A DNA stretch of 64,000 nt from WLMZ01 sp038227995 (GTDB lineage: Bacteria; Actinomycetota; Acidimicrobiia; Acidimicrobiales; Ilumatobacteraceae), in contig JBBRPP010000023.1 of assembly GCA_038227995.1 (NCBI GenBank), positions 18,651 to 82,650 of the forward strand. Direction: 5' to 3'. Of this stretch, positions 60,843 to 64,000 are shown one piece after another. Position 1 is the first letter of the stretch. Every line of letters begins with the position of its first letter. Position numbers and translations under genes: made by a program. The notes beneath the pieces were generated by a model that was not told where the DNA came from, did no database searches, and worked only from the letters and a program-made list of their open reading frames with translations.

Positions 60843-61171
60843 CCGACATCGACAACATCGGTGCGACCGGCATCGACCGGGACCAGGCGACCATCGAGCG
60901 CGACCACGACGAGCATCGACTCGGCGCCTACGTCGAGCGTGGCGCCACGTCCGTCACGTTCGCCGCCGAGCGCCTGCATCACATCGTGCGCCCCTCGCAT
61001 GATTTGATCGGGCTTCACGACCCCGAGGTGTACGAGTGGCGCCCGTGCGACGGCCACGTCGCCAGGTACATCGTCGATCCGTCGACCGGCTGCATCGTCG
61101 CCCTCGTCGCCCCGCCCAACCCGACGGACGCCGCACTCAGCGCCGCACCCGACCTCGAGGAGACCACCTGA
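60839..61171 (+). CDS. Hypothetical protein (110 aa)
   Basis: This acidic protein begins MTDIDNIGATGIDRDQATIERD, with many Asp/Glu/His and a late hydrophobic strand (RYIVDPSTGCIVALVAPPN). No domain is recognised. It is coupled at both ends (ATGA at 60839, TGATG at 61169). Histidine clusters (LHHIVRPSHDLIGLHD) could bind metal. Its place in the late-gene-like block suggests a structural or assembly role, unproven. Confidence 0.55.
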   Translation: MTDIDNIGATGIDRDQATIERDHDEHRLGAYVERGATSVTFAAERLHHIVRPSHDLIGLHDPEVYEWRPCDGHVARYIVDPSTGCIVALVAPPNPTDAALSAAPDLEETT

Positions 61172-61488
61172 TGCCCAACCTCATCGCCCCACCGAACTTC
61201 GTGATCTACACGCCCGAATCGGTGCCCTGTGTCGTCACGTACGCCGCCCAGTACGGCGGACTGACCCCGACCGGCCTCGCTGCCGTGATCGCCGCCGTCG
61301 CCGCCTACCTCACGGCCGCCAAGAAGGTGCTCATCGGCGCCGAGCAGCTCCGTGTCGGCGGCACCACCGTCGTGCCGGCCGCTGTGCTCGGCACGAGCAA
61401 CGGTTCGTTCCCCGTGTTGTTCGCTGACGCTACGGCGCAGGCGGCCGCACTGGCGGCGATCATCGCAACCGGCGGGAACGCCGGCTGA
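61171..61488 (+). CDS. Hypothetical protein, alanine-rich (105 aa)
   Basis: This small hydrophobic protein includes GLAAVIAAVAAYLTAAKKVLIGAEQLRV and AAALAAIIATGG. The alanine helices could insert in a membrane or pack as coiled coils. GAGGAG precedes the ATG, which overlaps the previous stop by one base. Next to it are further small genes with phage-structural character. No family is recognised. Confidence 0.55.
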   Translation: MPNLIAPPNFVIYTPESVPCVVTYAAQYGGLTPTGLAAVIAAVAAYLTAAKKVLIGAEQLRVGGTTVVPAAVLGTSNGSFPVLFADATAQAAALAAIIATGGNAG

Positions 61489-61628
61489 TGACCGATCCGA
61501 TCGCCGATGTCGCCACGGTGCCACCGGCACCTGAACAGGCGGCCGGCTTCGACCTGAGTGGTCTCGGTGGTCGTCCGTGCGACGACCTTGAGGCGGCACT
61601 GATCCGCGAAGTGTTCAACATCAACTGA
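61488..61628 (+). CDS. Small protein (46 aa)
   Basis: This 46-codon frame starts with an ATG sharing a base with the previous stop (TGATG) and ends TGA at 61626-61628, ten bases before the strong ribosome site of the next gene. The sequence MTDPIADVATVPPAPEQAAG has a proline/alanine-rich start and an amphipathic end (DDLEAALIREVFNIN). The end-to-end packing supports a real gene of unknown function. Confidence 0.55.
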   Translation: MTDPIADVATVPPAPEQAAGFDLSGLGGRPCDDLEAALIREVFNIN

Positions 61629-61638
61629 AGGAGATGAC

Positions 61639-61998
61639 ATGGCTCAAGTGAGCAAAATCAAGCTCTCGGGCTCGACCAACGGCCGCAACGTGAAGGTGGT
61701 CGCTACGGGATCGGTCGGCACGACGATTCACACCGCGGTGGCCGGGACGACGGTCGGCCTGTTCGATGAGATCTGGCTGTGGGCCTACAACTCGGACACG
61801 GTGGCGCGTGTGCTCACCATCCAGTTCGGTGGGGCAGCGACGCCGGACGATGACATCAAGGTGACGATTCCGCCACAGGTCGGGCTGGTGCCGGTTGTGC
61901 CCGGTCTCATCTTGCAGAACGGTACCGTCGTCGCTGCGTACGCCGCGGCGGCGAACGTGGTCACGATCTCCGGCTACGCACATGCGATGCTCCCGTGA
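61639..61998 (+). CDS. Phage-type structural protein (119 aa)
   Basis: This beta-rich protein contains GTTIHTAVAGTTVGLFDEIW, LTIQFGGAATPDDDIKVTIP and VVPGLILQNGTVVAAYAAAA. This pattern recurs in small virion-associated proteins of many phages, placed among head or tail genes; the exact role is not known to me. A near-perfect ribosome site (AAGGAG) lies five bases before the ATG, which suggests high expression. It is the best sign that the element contributes some virion component of its own. Confidence 0.65.
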   Translation: MAQVSKIKLSGSTNGRNVKVVATGSVGTTIHTAVAGTTVGLFDEIWLWAYNSDTVARVLTIQFGGAATPDDDIKVTIPPQVGLVPVVPGLILQNGTVVAAYAAAANVVTISGYAHAMLP

Positions 61999-62366
61999 GC
62001 CGTCTCGGGGCTGATGGCTGGGCGTTGCCCGTCGCCGGGTTGGTGGGCTCGATCGCCTATGTGCCTGCCGCCACGTGGCCGAGCAATACGTTCACCATCA
62101 CCGCTCAATACGTCAAGATCGGCGGCCTACTCATCATCTCTGGCGTCGTGAACTGCACGGCGGGCAGCACGACCGGCGCCGTCACGATCCCATTGCCTTC
62201 CGGTTATGTGGCATCGGCCCAGGCGTTCGGGGCGATCTGCAAGACGTTGTCGGGGGTGATCACCTCCGCGCTGGTGGCGTCTGGTGGCAGCTCGATCGTC
62301 ATCGGCAGCTTGATCCCAGGTGTGGACACCTACCCGTTCAGCATGCTCGTGCCCGTAGCAAACTGA
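61995..62366 (+). CDS. Beta-sandwich phage tail-fibre-like protein (123 aa)
   Basis: This 123-residue protein looks like a single beta-sandwich: short strands of the type YVKIGGLLIISGVVN, TIPLPSGYVASAQ and SGGSSIVIGSLIPG separated by glycine turns. Such domains end phage tail fibres or receptor-binding proteins. The start is a GTG overlapping the previous stop (GTGA). If the call is right, a satellite would be adding its own surface-binding module. No similar full-length fibre is present. Confidence 0.55.
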   Translation: MSRLGADGWALPVAGLVGSIAYVPAATWPSNTFTITAQYVKIGGLLIISGVVNCTAGSTTGAVTIPLPSGYVASAQAFGAICKTLSGVITSALVASGGSSIVIGSLIPGVDTYPFSMLVPVAN

Positions 62367-62510
62367 TCCGGCTGCGGACAGGCCGTTCGTTTCCGACGAC
62401 GACGATCTGGGCGGTTGCTGTAGTGGGCGTCGACGGAGATGTCGTGAATTCGCCGCCGCTGCCCGTCGCCGAGCTGCCGACGTGATTTGACGCCCAGGCC
62501 ATCTGAGCGC

Positions 62511-62669
62511 ATGATCAGCGCCATGAAGCTCGGGCCGGGAATCTCGTTCAGCTGGAAGCGAGCGCTCGGCATCACGAACGCCAAGCGAAAGATCGCCCGC
62601 GCCACCGGGATCCCGACCACGAGGTCAGGTCGGCGGGCCAAGGTCGGTCGCAAGTTCGGCATCCGCTGA
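62511..62669 (+). CDS. Small basic protein (52 aa)
   Basis: This lysine/arginine-rich protein includes KLGPGISFSWKRALGITNAK and ends in RRAKVGRKFGIR. Similar short basic proteins occur in actinobacterial phages and integrated elements; they may bind nucleic acid. The first ATG (62511) has no good ribosome site and the ATG at 62523 is an alternative. The gap before it (62367-62510) shows nothing recognisable. Confidence 0.55.
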   Translation: MISAMKLGPGISFSWKRALGITNAKRKIARATGIPTTRSGRRAKVGRKFGIR

Positions 62670-62670
62670 C

Positions 62671-63365
62671 GTGCTCGCCTTTCATTGGCAGTTCGGAACG
62701 GTCGCGGAAGCTGTCGCCGGCCTCGCGACCGGCGCCGCTGTGTTCGTGGCCTGGATCCAGCTGCGCACAGCGAAACGCAGCCAGGCGACGGCCGAGAAAC
62801 TCACGCGGGAAAGCATCGCCCACGAACGAGCAACCTCGGCCGAAGCGCTGCGAGTCGCCAACGAAATGCTCGAGCATGAGCGCTCGACCACAGCCGAGGC
62901 GTTGCGCATGACGGCCGAGAGCCTCGCCATCGCGGCTGCGAATCTGGAGATCGAGCGTGAGCGGCGCAGCGACGAGCAGCAGGACCGCGATCGCCGGCAC
63001 GCACAACAGGTCGAATGCCACTTCACGATCGACGTGGCCGCCGGACGCGGCCGGATCCGATGTACGAATCGTGGGACGCAGACGATCGGAACGTCAGGAT
63101 GCACCTCAAAGCGCCCGACGTCGACTGGCTGCACGGTGACGGTGGCGTGGTGTGTGCGCCGAATGAGACAGCGGAGTCGCGCCATTTCGGCTTCGACCGC
63201 GTTGCCCTCGCGACGCCAGAGCAAGTCATCATGGCGTTCGGTGCGTGCGCGACATTCACCGACGTCGACGGTCGCTCGTGGGTGCGCTGGGCCAACGATG
63301 ACCACCTCGAGCCGTACACGGGTGACTTCACGCAGATCGCCGCTCGCTGGCGTCCACCAAGCTGA
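62671..63365 (+). pseudogene. Membrane-anchored coiled-coil protein with a -1 frameshift
   Basis: From the GTG at 62671 the frame gives a membrane helix (residues about 10-28, AVAGLATGAAVFVAWIQL), then a long charged coiled coil to about 115 and a short strand segment (RCTNRGTQTI). After about 63084 that frame turns into Arg/Ser-rich sequence, while the -1 frame becomes protein-like: RNVRMHLKAPDVDWLHGDGG to FTDVDGRSWVRWANDDH and a stop at 63363-63365. The two halves join well, which implies a one-base deletion (or a programmed -1 shift or sequencing error). The whole resembles small actinobacterial proteins with a membrane anchor and C-terminal beta domain. Confidence 0.6.
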
Positions 63366-63410
63366 ACCTCGACGCCGCACCGCCGGCGCCCGATGGTGGC
63401 CGATACGCGA

Positions 63411-63442
63411 CGATGCCCCCAGCCGTCGAGGTGGGGGCATCG
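63411..63442. terminator. 11-bp inverted repeat hairpin
   Basis: CGATGCCCCCA and TGGGGGCATCG pair perfectly around a 10-base loop. It lies 45 bp after the frameshifted gene and 25 bp after the end of the reverse-strand gene 63468..63728, so it could stop both. No T-tract follows. Confidence 0.6.
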
Positions 63443-63467
63443 TGAGGACGGGCTGATGGAGCGCGGG

Positions 63468-63728
63468 TTATCGGTGTCGGTGCGGCCGAGGTGGCCGAGG
63501 ACGATCTGCGTGTGTGTGCCAGCGAGCACGAGCGACAGGTCTGCATTCTTCGTGCCATGTCGCGTGTCGCTGCCGGTTCAGCTCTCTGATCAATCCAGCC
63601 AGGTCGGTGCTGATTTCTGCGGCCAGGCGTTCGAGGCGATCGACCTGCCCGACGAGTGCCGCCCGGTCGTCGTGGGCTGATGTCTGTTTGTCAGCAACGC
63701 GGGGTAAATGGTTACCGTTCTCGGTCAT
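63468..63728 (-). CDS. Small coiled-coil protein (86 aa)
   Basis: This reverse-strand gene has an excellent ribosome site (AAGGAGG, eight bases before the ATG). The middle RAALVGQVDRLERLAAEISTDLAGLIREL is a heptad-like coiled coil; the C-terminus is basic and His/Arg-rich. It opposes the direction of the rest of the block and is followed by a strong hairpin, which marks it as an independent unit. Function unknown; small coiled-coil proteins transcribed against the late genes are often immunity or regulatory factors, but nothing in the sequence proves that. Confidence 0.65.
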   Translation of the reverse strand: MTENGNHLPRVADKQTSAHDDRAALVGQVDRLERLAAEISTDLAGLIRELNRQRHATWHEECRPVARARWHTHADRPRPPRPHRHR

Positions 63729-63758
63729 GATGCAGTCCTCCTTGTAGGGCTGTGTCTA

Positions 63759-63793
63759 GAGCCCGTCTCGGTCTGAACCACCGGGGCGGGCTC
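63759..63793 (+). terminator. Rho-independent terminator-like hairpin
   Basis: GAGCCCG and CGGGCTC enclose a 21-base loop and are followed on the forward strand by GCTTTGTTT, a T-rich run. The region between the small gene and the transposase (63729-63884) holds no other feature. Confidence 0.55.
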
Positions 63794-63884
63794 GCTTTGT
63801 TTCCCTCGTGACGGTACGCCTTCGTGGCGACTCGGGTCAATGACAACCCTCGGGTTCGTCTAAGTGGGTGTCCGGGAAGTCGGT

Positions 63885-64000
63885 TCAGGTGTTCCAGGTG
63901 CGGGATTGTGGTGAGTCGGGTTTGGGGTGGAGCCGGTCGAGGATCATTGCGATCGAGGCGATCTTGACCCAGGTTTCGGCGGCGGCAACGGTGTGTTCGA
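63885..64000 (-). CDS. IS5-like transposase, C-terminal end (partial)
   Basis: On the reverse strand, the frame entering from the right edge ends in TGA at 63885-63887 and encodes about 38 residues including ETWVKIASIAMILDRLHP. This helix is typical of the C-terminus of DDE transposases of the IS5/IS4 group. The insertion-sequence end probably lies near 63864 (GTGGGTGTCCGGGAAG), just after TAA bases that could be part of a short target repeat. Only the 3' end of the element is in the window. Confidence 0.65.
   Translation of the reverse strand, partial: EHTVAAAETWVKIASIAMILDRLHPKPDSPQSRTWNT

Larger units (their letters stand above)
51316..64000. mobile_element. Integrated phage-satellite-like element (right end outside window)
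   Basis: It starts at the tRNA fragment and contains, in order, a tyrosine integrase, a regulator-like gene, XRE and excisionase-type genes, a primase-polymerase replication gene, two WhiB-like genes, a small terminase subunit, an HNH nuclease and a series of short overlapping genes. No large terminase, portal or major capsid protein is seen up to 63.9 kb. The content change from the catabolic region is abrupt. An IS5-like transposase occupies the right edge, so the boundary is not visible here. Confidence 0.7.

Noticed and set aside
1..64000. CRISPR array, rRNA genes, antibiotic-resistance genes
   Set aside because: No regularly spaced repeats, no rRNA-like sequence; the APH-fold gene sits in a catabolic operon and is better explained as an ACAD10/11-type kinase.

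Overview
This window reads as chromosomal DNA of a high-GC actinobacterium. The gene mix (many acyl-CoA dehydrogenases and CaiB/BaiF CoA-transferases, a fused double-TetR regulator, a fused LivH-LivM permease, and WhiB-like proteins on an integrated element) fits an Acidimicrobiia/Ilumatobacter-like lineage. That placement is inference from gene content; no rRNA or marker gene is present.

From 1 to 51.0 kb the window is a nearly continuous catabolic island for CoA-activated, probably cyclic or branched, lipid-like substrates. It holds three AMP-forming acyl-CoA ligases, eight acyl-CoA dehydrogenase genes (three as overlapping pairs; one C-terminal fragment at the left edge), an enoyl-CoA hydratase-fold protein lacking both catalytic glutamates, a double-hotdog MaoC-like dehydratase, eight SDR enzymes, a Baeyer-Villiger-type flavin monooxygenase, two cytochromes P450, a 3Fe-4S ferredoxin, an aldehyde dehydrogenase, three CaiB/BaiF CoA-transferases (one a tandem fusion), four COG2159 amidohydrolases, an ACAD10/11-like kinase next to its dehydrogenase, and an Ltp2-like thiolase-fold protein paired with a DUF35 protein (a retro-aldolase arrangement). 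At the right end are a double-TetR regulator and a Liv-type ABC importer (ATPase, ATPase, fused permease, lipoprotein). A plausible flow is import, CoA activation, ring or side-chain oxygenation, repeated dehydrogenation/hydration/oxidation, and aldol cleavage. The substrate cannot be read from the sequence.

The main finding is regulatory. A 15-bp pseudo-palindrome, CTAAC-N6-GTCA, occurs in nine intergenic gaps (10063, 15100, 20772, 25982, 30118, 34059, 40266, 44370, 51010), in front of almost every operon from 8.8 to 51 kb, including the importer and the regulator. Its half-sites always differ (TAACR and TGACR). The only regulator gene next to a copy is the double TetR at 44443..45735, which carries two different TetR DNA-binding domains in one chain. 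I propose a single-chain pseudo-dimer reading an asymmetric operator and controlling the whole island. The first 8 kb and the 10.1-13.2 kb block lack the motif; the latter carries its own GntR/FadR-type gene.

From 51.3 kb to the right edge lies an integrated element. Its left boundary is a 35-bp 3' fragment of a proline-type tRNA gene beside a tyrosine integrase. Next come a short divergent control region, XRE and excisionase-like proteins, a primase-polymerase/ATPase replication protein, two tandem WhiB-like genes, a P27-type small terminase subunit, an HNH nuclease, and about ten small, mostly overlapping genes, two with phage-structural character. No large terminase, portal or major capsid gene is visible. 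This gene order resembles a phage satellite (PICI-like) more than a complete prophage. The right end has a frameshifted membrane/coiled-coil gene, a small reverse-strand gene, two hairpins and the 3' end of an IS5-like transposase. The intact tRNA expected at the far end lies outside the window.
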